Below, piece by piece: positions 8,344 through 17,316 of a stretch of 64,000 nt of DNA. The translations under genes and the position numbers were made by a program. Positions within the stretch are counted from its first letter, which is position 1. Each line of letters opens with the position of its first letter. This DNA is from an uncultured Kordia sp. (GTDB lineage: Bacteria > Bacteroidota > Bacteroidia > Flavobacteriales > Flavobacteriaceae): NCBI RefSeq assembly GCF_947489565.1, contig NZ_CANLEA010000018.1, positions 1-64,000 of the forward strand, in the 5' to 3' direction. Under the pieces are notes generated by a model. The model did no database searches. It worked only from the letters and a program-made list of their open reading frames with translations, and was not told the origin of the DNA.

Positions 8344-8730
8344 ATGGAAAACTTAATCGAAATTAAAAATGACTATACTTCTTTAGACAAACTACATGAG
8401 TTTTTAGCAAACACATCTAATCTTGAATGTTCTAAAGAATATGATATTTGGGAACATAGAACAGATGTCAATGGACAAATGGAGCAATGTATTGTTCTCA
8501 AAAAAAGTGGTATGCACGCTGTAAAAGCATTTTTCGTCAATAATAATACTGTAAAAATCAATCATATCATTCCCAATAAAGTCATGAATGCTTATTTTGG
8601 AAAAAGTGAAAAAGCTCGAAGAAATATTATCGAAATAATTACGGGTAAAATAAAGGAAGTTGTATTAAAAGGTTCCCAAGAAAAAGCATTTAAAGAATTA
8701 GAAAAGGAAATTTACAAAGCCGCTATTTAA
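8344..8730 (+). CDS. Conserved-looking small protein of unknown function
   Basis: A 128-residue, Lys- and Glu-rich soluble protein with no signal peptide or membrane segment. MENLIEIKNDYTSLDKLHEFL starts with a likely helix, the middle has short strands (QCIVLKKSGMHAVKAFFV), and the end is helical and charged (KGSQEKAFKELEKEIYKAAI). I recognise no domain. Codon use matches the neighbours, and the stop is followed within 16 bp by a strong bidirectional terminator, which supports a real transcription unit. Confidence 0.65.
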   Translation: MENLIEIKNDYTSLDKLHEFLANTSNLECSKEYDIWEHRTDVNGQMEQCIVLKKSGMHAVKAFFVNNNTVKINHIIPNKVMNAYFGKSEKARRNIIEIITGKIKEVVLKGSQEKAFKELEKEIYKAAI

Positions 8731-8745
8731 ATAAATCTCAAAAGT

Positions 8746-8786
8746 AAAAAACACCATAATTACTGATAGAATCATGGTGTTTTTTT
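8746..8786. terminator. Bidirectional terminator between convergent genes
   Basis: A perfect 12-bp stem, aaaaaacaccat (8746-8757) with atggtgtttttt (8774-8785), encloses a 16-nt loop. It separates the + gene ending at 8730 from the - gene whose stop codon begins inside the right arm at 8785. Confidence 0.85.
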
Positions 8787-9735
8787 ATAATTCAAAAATA
8801 GGTTTTACCCAATTTTCTATTTTGTATTTGGAAAGAATGGTCTCTTCAATTTCTACATATGGAGACGTCACAAAATCTTCTGGAATCTCAATATTATTTT
8901 CATCAACAACTAAAATGTTTTGTGGATGATAAAAATCGTAGTTGACTATATCTTTATTTGTAGTAATCAACTTCTTATGATGTCCCAACGCTTCAAAGAT
9001 TCGGAACGATAAACCTACTTGTTCGGTACGTTGAATTTCCACAATAATCTTGGCTTTCTGTATCAGTTGAGATACTTCTTGAATCGATTTTTGTTGCGTG
9101 ATGATTTTCACATATTCCGCAGGCATGTCACTTCCATTATACACTTGAATATTGTATGTCCAATCTTTCTCTTTCAGGTATTTTGCTAAGTTTTCAATCA
9201 GCGGAAAACGATAATCGTTCGTAGAAATATTAAAAAACTGATAGTCAACTGCTGCGTGATTGCTTTCTTCAAAAATATAATTCGTCAAAAAATATAACTT
9301 GTATGTTGAGACATCCAAGCGATCGTAACTGTATACTTTATCAAACAAGGAAATGATGTCTACCTTTCTCGGAAAACGACGTGTACTGTCGTAATAATAA
9401 GCAATAAACTTTTTTGTAAAACCTTTGATATAGAGTAAAACCTCATCGTTCAACATGTCTGGACGAATGATAAAAATTTCATCTTGTTGTCCAAGTTCGC
9501 GCATGGAAGTTTTGATCCGATCTGTCACAAAAGTCTTTTTAAGATTCTTTCCAAAAATCAATTTCGAAAAGAAATTCTGTGCTTTGTGAAGCGTATTTTT
9601 ATACTGAAACGCGGGTTGATCTAAATATAAAATCTCAGCAGCTACAGTTTCATATGACTGTAGTGCTTTTAAAATATGTGCTGTATACCCAAAGGCATAA
9701 GGCGCAATAATGAGTATTTTTTTAGGTGACTTCAA
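8785..9735 (-). CDS. Putative GT-B-like glycosyltransferase
   Basis: A 316-residue protein opening MKSPKKILIIAPYAFGY, a Rossmann-type first strand and loop. The second half has QKAKIIVEIQRTEQVGLSFR near 225-245, then IFEALGHHKKLITTN, which reads like the donor-binding E..xR.FEAL region of CgeB-like and capsule-type glycosyltransferases. The link is weaker than for the other enzymes here. It lies 6 bp after a methyltransferase-like gene on the same strand and next to more glycosyltransferases, so a role in surface-glycan assembly is likely. Substrate unknown. Confidence 0.65.
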   Translation of the reverse strand: MKSPKKILIIAPYAFGYTAHILKALQSYETVAAEILYLDQPAFQYKNTLHKAQNFFSKLIFGKNLKKTFVTDRIKTSMRELGQQDEIFIIRPDMLNDEVLLYIKGFTKKFIAYYYDSTRRFPRKVDIISLFDKVYSYDRLDVSTYKLYFLTNYIFEESNHAAVDYQFFNISTNDYRFPLIENLAKYLKEKDWTYNIQVYNGSDMPAEYVKIITQQKSIQEVSQLIQKAKIIVEIQRTEQVGLSFRIFEALGHHKKLITTNKDIVNYDFYHPQNILVVDENNIEIPEDFVTSPYVEIEETILSKYKIENWVKPIFEL

Positions 9736-9741
9736 AAGAAA

Positions 9742-10338
9742 TTATACAATAATTCCCAATCCGTTACAATGCGGATAATTATACACTTTTTTTCCTGCGG
9801 CTTTAGCAATATCAATTACTGCACGGCGTACTTCAGGGAAACTTTCTGTATCATGAAAAATAGTACATTCACTATGTTGCGCAGCCCACAATCCACATTC
9901 ATAGGTTTCTTTGTAATTGTGCACAATATCTACATGCGAAAAATTGTATTGAGCATCGTCTTTTTTGATCCAATCGCGATAGTCAGATTTGATCAATTCA
10001 ATATTTGTATACTCCGCCAAAGAAGCTTTTGTTTTCTCATAATGATCACCTTTATGATCGGTATGCTCATCTCCAATAAAAATATCAACTCCTTTAACTT
10101 CTTTAAAAAAGTTAGAAAACACAACCGAAGAATAGCCAAATTCAACACCAAACTCGATGCAAGAATCGCGACCAATATCGAAACGCTCTAAAATATCTTC
10201 AATAATCAATTCCAAACCTGCCCAAGCTGTCACCATTTCTTTAATTTTTTCTGGCTTTCTCTTTTTAATAGGTTCGTAGGTTTCTATCGGTAATCTTTTG
10301 TGTAAGCGATATTTTCTAAATTTTGAGCGAAGTCCCAT
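9742..10338 (-). CDS. Class I SAM-dependent methyltransferase-like protein
   Basis: A 198-residue protein with a Rossmann methyltransferase pattern: CIEFGVEFGYSSVVF near 62-76 as the SAM-binding motif I region, KGVDIFIGDEH as the second strand/acid loop, and a late FHDTESFPEVRRAV near 160-173 as in sugar or small-molecule methyltransferases of the Methyltransf_24 type. No signal peptide; the N-terminus is strongly basic (RSKFRKYRLHKR). It is the first gene of a pair with the glycosyltransferase downstream, so O-methylation of a glycan is plausible but inferred. TACTTTTG on this strand (10359-10366) is a likely -7 box. Confidence 0.75.
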   Translation of the reverse strand: MGLRSKFRKYRLHKRLPIETYEPIKKRKPEKIKEMVTAWAGLELIIEDILERFDIGRDSCIEFGVEFGYSSVVFSNFFKEVKGVDIFIGDEHTDHKGDHYEKTKASLAEYTNIELIKSDYRDWIKKDDAQYNFSHVDIVHNYKETYECGLWAAQHSECTIFHDTESFPEVRRAVIDIAKAAGKKVYNYPHCNGLGIIV

Positions 10339-10358
10339 AATTGTGATTTGTGTTTCCG

Positions 10359-10396
10359 CAAAAGTATAAAATTCAACCTAAAAATGTGTAGTTTTG
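10359..10396. promoter_or_regulatory. Divergent -7 elements
   Basis: TACTTTTG on the minus strand (10359-10366, 20 nt before the ATG at 10338) and TAGTTTTG on the plus strand (10389-10396, 16 nt before the ATG at 10413) both match TAnnTTTG in a 74-bp divergent gap. Confidence 0.55.
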
Positions 10397-10412
10397 CACA
10401 ATTACTGTCCTT

Positions 10413-11321
10413 ATGAAGAATATTTCCATAGTTATCATCAATTATAATACGGCTAAGTATACTTTAGATTGTATCGATTCGGTCGTTAAATTCACAGACA
10501 AATCCTTGTCGTACGAAATTGTAGTTGTTGATAATAATTCTACTCTAGATGACTTTTCACATTTACGCAACAACTTTCCTAAACACGATCATATTTCATT
10601 GCATAGAAGCGTGATTAATACTGGTTTTGGTGGCGGAAACATGTTTGGAGCACAATTTACCAACGGAAAATATATTCTATTCTTAAACAATGATGCGATG
10701 TTGCTAAATGATGGTTTGTCCATTTTATATTCGTATATGGAACAACATCCAGAAGTTGGCGTCACAACGGCACAAAATTATGACGAACACAACAAACATG
10801 TCATTTCATTTGATCATGACAAAGGCATTCGCAAGCTATTGTTAGGACGAAGCTTTTTAGAAAAAAATTGGGCAAAGCAATTTCCTAAATGCAAAAAGGA
10901 ATATACCGAACCAGTTTCCGTAAACTTTGTCAATGGTGCGTTTATGTTTTTTAGACGTGAAGCTTTTGAAAAAGTAGGTGGATTTGACACGAATATTTTT
11001 CTCTACTTCGAAGAAATGGACATTTGTTTCCGCTTGCGAAACGCGGGTTATTCTAGTGTGTTAGTGCCGGAAGCAAAAATACTCCACTATCAAGGCGTGA
11101 GCACAGGCGTTTCCAAAGCCATTAGCAAAGAAGGCATGATTTCACATTTATACGTGATCAAAAAGAACTATTCCTATGCAAAATATCTATTCATCAGAAG
11201 TTATTTTTGTTTGAGTTTTCTCATCAAGCCAAAAAAATGGTTTATGCTTTCACTTGTGTGGAAAGGAGCGCACTTGTCTCAATCATTAAAACAGAAACAG
11301 GAAATTCGATTTGACTCATGA
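10413..11321 (+). CDS. Family 2 glycosyltransferase, rhamnosyltransferase-like
   Basis: A 302-residue GT-A glycosyltransferase resembling WbbL-type rhamnosyltransferases. MKNISIVIINYNTAKYTLDC leads to VVVDNNST near 39-46, FLNNDAM near 90-96, and a C-terminal FEEMDICFRLRNAGYSSVLV near 196-215 with HYQGVSTG. These are hallmark positions of the family. The stop overlaps the start of the next gene by 4 nt (ATGA), an operon arrangement with the tRNA-modification enzyme. Confidence 0.88.
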   Translation: MKNISIVIINYNTAKYTLDCIDSVVKFTDKSLSYEIVVVDNNSTLDDFSHLRNNFPKHDHISLHRSVINTGFGGGNMFGAQFTNGKYILFLNNDAMLLNDGLSILYSYMEQHPEVGVTTAQNYDEHNKHVISFDHDKGIRKLLLGRSFLEKNWAKQFPKCKKEYTEPVSVNFVNGAFMFFRREAFEKVGGFDTNIFLYFEEMDICFRLRNAGYSSVLVPEAKILHYQGVSTGVSKAISKEGMISHLYVIKKNYSYAKYLFIRSYFCLSFLIKPKKWFMLSLVWKGAHLSQSLKQKQEIRFDS

Positions 11322-11878
11322 CAGAAGAAATTCAAAAAACTTTTGATCAATTGCAATTAGGAAACACCATTTTGTATCCTACTGATACGGTTTGGGGATT
11401 GGGCTGCGATGCTACAAACCCAGAAGCTGTGGCAAAGATTTACGACTTAAAAAAACGCGAAGAAAGCAAAGCACTCATTTGTTTAGTGAGTGATATACGC
11501 ATGTTAGAACGTTTTGTAGAAAACATTCCCGAAGTTGCTTACGATTTGATTGAAGCTGCTGACAGACCTACCACAATTATTTATGATCATCCTGTCGGAA
11601 TTGCTAAAAATTTAGTTGCTGCAGATAATACTTTGGCCATTCGCATTCCTGATGATGAATTTTGCCAAAAGCTCATTCGTAAATTCAAACGTCCTATTGT
11701 CTCTACTTCTGCGAATATTAGCGGAGAACCTACACCTAAACATTTTGACGAAATTAGCGATGATATCAAAAACAATGTAGATTACATCGTGAACATAAAA
11801 GATACTAAAAAAACTGTAAAACCTTCTACTATTATTCAATTGCGATCTAACGGAGAAATTAAGATTATTAGGTCTTAG
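11318..11878 (+). CDS. tsaC: L-threonylcarbamoyladenylate synthase (Sua5/YrdC family)
   Basis: A 186-residue cytoplasmic enzyme that makes threonylcarbamoyl-AMP from threonine, bicarbonate and ATP, the first step of the tRNA modification t6A. Family landmarks are LYPTDTVWGLGCDA near 19-32, KKREESKALICLV near 45-57, ADRPTTIIYDHP and the nucleotide-binding STSANISGEPTP near 128-139. The length fits the single-domain TsaC form rather than the longer Sua5 with an extra C-terminal domain. It overlaps the preceding glycosyltransferase by 4 nt and is probably translated by coupling. Confidence 0.93.
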   Translation: MTEEIQKTFDQLQLGNTILYPTDTVWGLGCDATNPEAVAKIYDLKKREESKALICLVSDIRMLERFVENIPEVAYDLIEAADRPTTIIYDHPVGIAKNLVAADNTLAIRIPDDEFCQKLIRKFKRPIVSTSANISGEPTPKHFDEISDDIKNNVDYIVNIKDTKKTVKPSTIIQLRSNGEIKIIRS

Positions 11879-12021
11879 TTGTTTGTTGTTTGAAACTATA
11901 TTTTACATTGGATCTTCATTATTCATCTATTCTCAGACCTAGATGTACGCTTATACAATTTTTCACTTGCTATCTAGAAAGTTGATTAATTTGTGGACTT
12001 ATTATTTTAAGTTCATGTATT

Positions 12022-12396
12022 ATGGCAAATATTATCTACAAAAAGGAAAGTTATACAATTATTGGTGCCTTATTTAGTGTTTATAATAATTTAGGAAGTG
12101 GCTTTTCAGAAATCGTTTACAAAGATGCTTTAGAACATGAGTTTAAACTTTTAGGAATTCCTTTTAAAAGAGAAAAACAATATGATGTTGTATATAAAGA
12201 CACCATCTTAAAGCATAAGTTTTATGCAGATTTTGTAGTGTATGATAAAATCATATTAGAAGTAAAAGCTGCCACTAACATACATGACAAACATTTTGGA
12301 CAGTGTTTGAATTATTTAAAAGTTTCAAAATGTAAGTTGGCTATTTTGGTGAATTTTCACGAAGAATTATTAGATCATCGAAGAATTGTTTTGTGA
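12022..12396 (+). CDS. GxxExxY protein (PDDEXK_3-like)
   Basis: A 124-residue protein carrying the defining motif GFSEIVY near 27-33, with downstream FYADFVVYDKIILEVKA near 70-86, where D...E.K matches the catalytic pattern of PDDEXK nuclease-like folds. The family function is unknown. It stands alone, and the next 600 bases are filled with repeats containing cacgaattcacgaat; such genes are often found with repeats of that kind, as far as I recall. A mobile or repeat-associated role is a hypothesis, not shown here. Confidence 0.88.
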   Translation: MANIIYKKESYTIIGALFSVYNNLGSGFSEIVYKDALEHEFKLLGIPFKREKQYDVVYKDTILKHKFYADFVVYDKIILEVKAATNIHDKHFGQCLNYLKVSKCKLAILVNFHEELLDHRRIVL

Positions 12397-12482
12397 AATT
12401 TAAAAATGATTCAGTTATATAATTATTGAAATAATCTGAAAATAAATTCTTGCTATTTATTAGAAAAGTGAAACAAAGTTTT

Positions 12483-12970
12483 TACCACGAATTCACGAAT
12501 GATTATTGATTCATCAAAAAATACTTAAGTAATGCTTTTAGACTATTACTAGAATCATCACAAGCAAACAGCAACACAAAAAATAAATTCGTGTATTCGT
12601 AAAAAATAAAACTTCTACCACGAATTCACGAATGTTTATTGGTTCATCAAAAAACACTTGGTGAAAACTCTGAGAAAATTTATGAAATCAAAATAAATTC
12701 GTGACAAAAGAAAAGAACATAAAACAATCTTCAATCCAAAGCCTGAACTCTCAAACATAAAACATCATTAGAAACAATTCGTGAAAATTCAAACACAAGA
12801 ATAAACCAAAAAAACAATTTGTGAATTCGTGACAAAAGAAAAGAACATAAAACAATCTTCAATCCAAAATCTAAACCAGAGAACACAAAAAATATCATCA
12901 GAAACAATTCGTGAAAATTCAAACATAAGAGTAAACCCAAAAAAGCAATTTGTGAATTCGTGACAAAAAA
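12483..12970. repeat. Array of cacgaattcacgaat-type repeats in both orientations
   Basis: Two forward elements begin ccacgaattcacgaatg near 12484 and 12617, each followed by a related tail with tattg(a/g)ttcatcaaaaaa. Further on, the inverse core (g)aattcgtgacaaaa occurs at about 12696, 12824 and 12955 within a tandem unit of about 128-131 bp that also repeats gaacataaaacaatcttcaa and aacaattcgtgaaaattcaa. The pieces are imperfect, so several expansions seem to have occurred. The 688-bp interval 12397-13084 holds no gene. Confidence 0.85.
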
Positions 12971-13055
12971 CACACTAAGAGCTTGGATTTTTACATTTCA
13001 CAAGAATGACTAAAATAACAGTATTCATTACATAAAAAAATACCGAAAACATTCG

Positions 13056-13063
13056 TAAATTTG
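13056..13063 (+). promoter_or_regulatory. -7 element before the CCA-adding enzyme gene
   Basis: TAAATTTG matches TAnnTTTG, 21 nt before the chosen ATG at 13085. No clear -33 box is visible. Its position supports starting the protein at 13085 rather than at 13061, which lies inside this box. Confidence 0.5.
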
Positions 13064-13084
13064 CATTCCAATTACAGTACCATA

Positions 13085-14509
13085 ATGAATTACAAAGAAG
13101 CCTTACAACTCGATATATTTTCAACCATTTCGAAAGCAGCAACCGAATTACAACTAGAAACCTATGTAATTGGTGGTTTTGTGCGCGATTTTCTATTGAA
13201 ACGTGGCGATGCAAAAGATATTGATGTTGTAGCCGTTGGAAGCGGAATTGAATTGGCTAAAAAAGTAGCTTCACTCCTACCAAACAAACCAAAAGTACAG
13301 GTGTTTAAAAATTATGGGACTGCCATGATTAAAACCAAAGAAATTGAAGTTGAATTTGTTGGTGCGCGTAAAGAAAGTTATGAACGTGGTAGTAGAAATC
13401 CGGCTGTGGAAAACGGAACGCTTCAAGATGATCAAGATCGTCGCGATTTTTCTATCAATGCGATGGCATTAAGCTTAAATAAAGATACTTTCGGAGATTT
13501 ACTCGATCCATTTAATGGTTTACAAGATTTAGAAGACAAGCGAATTGTAACGCCGCTTGATCCAGATATTACCTATTCGGATGATCCATTGCGTATGATG
13601 CGTGCCATCCGATTTGCAACACAATTGGATTTCAATATTGATCCTGTTTCATTAGAAGCGATTACTCGAAATTGCGATCGCATCAAAATCATCTCAAAAG
13701 AACGCATTGTTGTAGAACTGAATAAAATTTTAATGAGTAAAAAACCTTCTATCGGTTTTATTCTATTAGAAAAAACACAGCTTTTACCATATATATTACC
13801 CGAATTAGTCGCGCTGAAAGGTATTGACGAAATTGAAGGGCAAAAGCATAAAGACAATTTTTATCACACATTAGAAGTCGTAGATAATATTTGTCACAAT
13901 ACAGATAATGTTTGGTTGCGTTGGGCAGCTTTGTTACACGATATTGGAAAAGCACCCACAAAACGTTTCAGTAAAAAAGTAGGTTGGACGTTTCACGGAC
14001 ACGAATTTGTTGGTGGAAAAATGGTTTTCAAACTCTTCAAGCGTTTGCGCATGCCATTGAATGAAAAAGTGAAATTTGTTCAAAAAATGGTAGTTATGAG
14101 TTCGCGACCAATTGTATTATCACAAGATGGCATCACAGATTCTGCGGTACGTCGTTTGGTATTTGATGCAGGCGAGCATGTAGACGATTTAATGACACTT
14201 TGTGAAGCAGACATCACCACAAAAAATCCATGGAAATTTGAACGTTACCATAACAATTTCAAAATTGTTCGTGAAAAAATTGTTGAAGTAGAAGAACGTG
14301 ACCATGTGCGTAATTTTCAGCCGCCAGTTTCTGGTGAAGAAATCATGGAAACTTTCAATTTGAAACCTTCCCGAGAAATCGGAATCATAAAACACGCAAT
14401 CAAAGAAGCCATTCTGGAAGGAGACATTCCTAACGAATACGAAGCGGCTCGCGCCTACATGCTTACCAAAGGAAAAGAATTAGGATTGGTAGAAAATATA
14501 GAGAAATAA
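13085..14509 (+). CDS. cca: CCA tRNA nucleotidyltransferase with HD domain
   Basis: A 474-residue class II nucleotidyltransferase that adds or repairs the 3' CCA of tRNA. The head domain has [11 protein letters not shown] near 26-36, [11 protein letters not shown] near 40-50 with the metal-binding DxD, and [11 protein letters not shown] near 119-129. The neck/body follows ([15 protein letters not shown]), then an HD phosphohydrolase domain with HTLEVVDNI and LLHDIGK near 289-295. The HD domain occurs in many bacterial CCA-adding enzymes, but poly(A) polymerase activity cannot be excluded from sequence alone. The next gene, ctaA, begins at the base after its stop. Confidence 0.92.
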   Translation: MNYKEALQLDIFSTISKAATELQLETYVIGGFVRDFLLKRGDAKDIDVVAVGSGIELAKKVASLLPNKPKVQVFKNYGTAMIKTKEIEVEFVGARKESYERGSRNPAVENGTLQDDQDRRDFSINAMALSLNKDTFGDLLDPFNGLQDLEDKRIVTPLDPDITYSDDPLRMMRAIRFATQLDFNIDPVSLEAITRNCDRIKIISKERIVVELNKILMSKKPSIGFILLEKTQLLPYILPELVALKGIDEIEGQKHKDNFYHTLEVVDNICHNTDNVWLRWAALLHDIGKAPTKRFSKKVGWTFHGHEFVGGKMVFKLFKRLRMPLNEKVKFVQKMVVMSSRPIVLSQDGITDSAVRRLVFDAGEHVDDLMTLCEADITTKNPWKFERYHNNFKIVREKIVEVEERDHVRNFQPPVSGEEIMETFNLKPSREIGIIKHAIKEAILEGDIPNEYEAARAYMLTKGKELGLVENIEK

Positions 14510-15544
14510 ATGAAGAAACATTTTCACACTATTGCAAAAGTTACGTTAGTTTTAGTTTATCTAGTTATCATTGCTGGTGCAGTAGTTCGTATGACAGGTA
14601 GCGGAATGGGTTGTCCAGATTGGCCTAAATGTTTTGGATACTTTATTCCGCCAACGGAAGAATCGCAATTGGAATGGAAAGCCAACCATTCATACGAAGA
14701 TGGTATGGTTATTATTGTAGATGAAGCTTTACAAGTTGCCAAAGAAGATTTTACCACAACAACAAGTTTCAATAGCGAAAATTGGGAACCGTATACCGAA
14801 CACGATTATGCAACCTTCAATGCATTTCATACGTGGGTAGAATATATCAATCGATTATTTGGTGCATTGGCTGGTTTAGCCACCTTGCTCCTATTTGTAG
14901 GTTCGTGTTGGTATTGGAAAAAACAAAAAATCATTACGCTTTTATCATTTTTCACAGTAGCAGGCATGGGATTTCAAGCCTGGCTTGGAAAAACCGTAGT
15001 TGATTCAAACTTAGCTCCATTCAAAATTACCATTCATATGGTGATGGCGTTAATCATTGTGGCAGTCTTATTATACATTGTACACAACACATCTAACAAA
15101 ATAAAAGCGCATAAAAGTGATAATGTATTTACCAAACTATTATATGTTTCTATCATTTTAACAATTATTCAAACAATATTAGGAACACAAGTACGACAGT
15201 TTGTAGACGAACAAATCAAAACTATTGGCGAAACGAGTCAATCATTATGGTTGGCCAATCCTGAACTCGATTTTTACATTCACCGTACGTTTTCTATCGT
15301 TGTATTATTGGTCAATGTTTGGCTATTTTATCGTTTTAGAAAGCTACAATTAGGGTTTACAAAAGTATATTGGGTCATGGTTTTATTGGTATTAGAAATC
15401 CTTTCGGGAATTGCCATGTATTACTTTGATTTTCCGTTTGGAACACAAACCATACACATTGTATTGGCTACGATATTATTCGGAATTCAATTTTATTTAA
15501 TCTTAGAAGCAAATAAAACGCAAAACAATATGAAAAGTTTGTAA
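14510..15544 (+). CDS. ctaA: Heme A synthase (COX15/CtaA family)
   Basis: A 344-residue inner-membrane enzyme oxidising heme O to heme A for cytochrome oxidase. VVRMTGSGMGCPDWPKCFG near 25-43 is the family signature with its Cys pair. There are about eight hydrophobic segments, and His ligands are seen in FHTWVEYINRL near 105-115, KITIHMVMAL, FYIHRTFSIVV and TIHIVLATI. The start is directly adjacent to the stop of the preceding gene, so it is co-transcribed. Length and layout are normal. Confidence 0.93.
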   Translation: MKKHFHTIAKVTLVLVYLVIIAGAVVRMTGSGMGCPDWPKCFGYFIPPTEESQLEWKANHSYEDGMVIIVDEALQVAKEDFTTTTSFNSENWEPYTEHDYATFNAFHTWVEYINRLFGALAGLATLLLFVGSCWYWKKQKIITLLSFFTVAGMGFQAWLGKTVVDSNLAPFKITIHMVMALIIVAVLLYIVHNTSNKIKAHKSDNVFTKLLYVSIILTIIQTILGTQVRQFVDEQIKTIGETSQSLWLANPELDFYIHRTFSIVVLLVNVWLFYRFRKLQLGFTKVYWVMVLLVLEILSGIAMYYFDFPFGTQTIHIVLATILFGIQFYLILEANKTQNNMKSL

Positions 15545-15549
15545 ATTTG
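15542..15549 (+). promoter_or_regulatory. -7 element overlapping the ctaA stop codon
   Basis: TAAATTTG begins on the TAA stop of ctaA and lies 22 nt before the ATG at 15572. It may give the next gene its own promoter in addition to read-through. Confidence 0.45.
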
Positions 15550-15571
15550 CAATCCAATTTTTTTATCGAGC

Positions 15572-16084
15572 ATGATTTATAGATTTAGAATAATATTAGA
15601 CGCGACTGAAGATATCTTTAGAGATATTGAAATTCAGGAAGATGCAACGTTTGAAGACTTCAGTAATGCTATTACACAGGCATTTGGTTTTGATGGAATG
15701 GAAATGGCGTCTTTTTATGTGAGTGATGACGAATGGAATCAAGGTGAAGAAATTTCACAATTTGATATGGGCGATGGTCAAACATCTATTCGATTGATGA
15801 ATGAAACAAGTCTAGATGGCGTATTTTCAGAAGATCAAACCCGTATGATTTATGTGTATGATTTCTTGAATATGTGGACGTTTTTGGTAGAATTGGCTGA
15901 AATTGCAGAACCTATTCAAGGAATATTATATCCGAATTTATTATTTTCTCATGGAATTTTGCCAGATAGTGCGCCAGACAAACAGTTTGAAGCAGAACAA
16001 GATCCGTACGGATTGGAAGGTGATGATGACGATTTAGACATCAACGATTACGACAGTCTGAACTTTGATGAAAACTGGAACTAG
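15572..16084 (+). CDS. Plasmid pRiA4b ORF-3-like protein
   Basis: A 170-residue acidic protein of the PRiA4_ORF3 family: MIYRFRIILDATEDIFRDIE with the typical ITQAFGFDGMEMASFYVSDDEW near 39-60 (only pieces quoted), then a middle helical stretch YDFLNMWTFLVELAEI near 108-123. The C-terminal 30 residues are almost all acidic. The family occurs widely on chromosomes and has no firmly assigned role. The start codon is followed by a family-typical N-terminus. Confidence 0.82.
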   Translation: MIYRFRIILDATEDIFRDIEIQEDATFEDFSNAITQAFGFDGMEMASFYVSDDEWNQGEEISQFDMGDGQTSIRLMNETSLDGVFSEDQTRMIYVYDFLNMWTFLVELAEIAEPIQGILYPNLLFSHGILPDSAPDKQFEAEQDPYGLEGDDDDLDINDYDSLNFDENWN

Positions 16085-16150
16085 CTTCGACAGGCTCAGC
16101 TACATAAATTCGGCAAGCTTAGCTACATAAAACTCGGCAAGTTACTAAAC
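16085..16150. repeat. 24-bp imperfect tandem repeat
   Basis: Two and a half units of about 24 bp occupy the gap between convergent genes: 16085-16108 (cttcgacaggctcagctaca...), 16109-16132 (ttcggcaagcttagctaca...), and a partial third beginning ctcggcaagttac. No hairpin terminator is obvious here. Confidence 0.7.
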
Positions 16151-16155
16151 ATCTA

Positions 16156-17316
16156 TTATTTATAATTTGTCATTGCTTGGGCAACAAAAGAGTATAATGG
16201 ATTGTAATGCTTTTGAATGAACAATTGATTTTTCTCTCTCCAGAGTTTCGCACTCATTTTATCGACAATAGGAATCAGCATTTTTTCATGATGACATGCA
16301 ACCGGACTTGCTTTTGAGACACTTTTCGTGGAAGAATAGTTAATGCAAGAACACCACGTAGAGCAACGCTCTTTTAGCTTGCATCCTGAACATTCAGGTT
16401 TGTCTTTGATAACATCTGCTCTAAATTGATTTAGTTTAGCACTTACAAATCCTTCTTTCACAGTTCCTAGTTGCATACGCTCATCTGCTTCATGCGCAGG
16501 TTTTACAAATTGCATGCAAGGATAAATATCTCCATTGGGCGCAATGGAAATTTGATTGTTTCCAATACTACATTTATTCGCACATGCGGCTGGTTTTTTG
16601 GTGTGTGTTTGAATTCTTTCATCAAAACAACTTAAATAAAAATGCTCAACATTGTTGCATTTTTCTTCATACCATTTCGTTAGTTTCTCGTATTCGGTAG
16701 CCAAGATTTCAAAATCTTGATACGTCCATTCAGCAGAATAATCTAAGGTACAATTGATAAAACGCAATCCTTGGTCATAAATCCAAGTGATATTTTCATA
16801 TAAATTTTTTGAAGATGCTGGTGTCACCACACAAAAAGCATTTGTAAAAGGATTGTGCTTTAAAACATTTTTTATAGTACGATCCATGATTTTGGAGTAA
16901 TCAGAATTTCCAATCGTAGGACGTTGTTTTTGCATAGTTTCTGGAGTTCCGTCAAGACTCAAAGACACCATAATGTTTCTATCTGTTAAATCTTTCATCA
17001 AACTTTCGGTAAGCAATAATCCATTGGTTGATAACTGCCCAACTACGTTCACTTCTTCTCCTAACCTTCTTTTACATTCATCATGCACATAAAAAAGTTT
17101 TTGTTTTTCCATTAAAGGTTCGCCTCCTAAAAAAGCAATTACCAGTTTGGTTGCCTTTTTTCTTTGCACTTCTTCTACAACAAAATTGATAGATTGTTTC
17201 AATGTTGCCTGCGTCATTGAAGTTTTCGTTTTTTCTCCTGCATAACAATAACCACAACGCATGTTGCAATCGTGTGTTATATGAAAATTTGCGGTGTATT
17301 TTATGGACGTACTCAT
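16156..17316 (-). CDS. Radical SAM/SPASM domain enzyme
   Basis: A 386-residue radical SAM enzyme of the peptide- or protein-modifying SPASM class. CNMRCGYC at residues 17-24 binds the [4Fe-4S]-SAM cluster; FLGGEPLME near 63-71 and SLSLDGTPE near 117-125 are the next conserved motifs. The C-terminal half has CANKCSIGNNQISIAPNGDI, then YPCMQF, then C-x2-C-x5-C-x3-C-x-C (CSGCKLKERCSTWCSC) and a late CHH, as for auxiliary Fe-S clusters. Its ATG overlaps the stop of the upstream membrane-protein gene by one base (TAATG), so the two products are made together. The likely target is that partner or the GG-leader peptide at 19793; neither is proven. Confidence 0.9.
   Translation of the reverse strand: MSTSIKYTANFHITHDCNMRCGYCYAGEKTKTSMTQATLKQSINFVVEEVQRKKATKLVIAFLGGEPLMEKQKLFYVHDECKRRLGEEVNVVGQLSTNGLLLTESLMKDLTDRNIMVSLSLDGTPETMQKQRPTIGNSDYSKIMDRTIKNVLKHNPFTNAFCVVTPASSKNLYENITWIYDQGLRFINCTLDYSAEWTYQDFEILATEYEKLTKWYEEKCNNVEHFYLSCFDERIQTHTKKPAACANKCSIGNNQISIAPNGDIYPCMQFVKPAHEADERMQLGTVKEGFVSAKLNQFRADVIKDKPECSGCKLKERCSTWCSCINYSSTKSVSKASPVACHHEKMLIPIVDKMSAKLWREKNQLFIQKHYNPLYSFVAQAMTNYK

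Noticed and set aside
12690-12970. Long repeats that could be a CRISPR array
   Set aside because: The repeated unit is about 130 bp with sequence similarity throughout, not short repeats with unique spacers.
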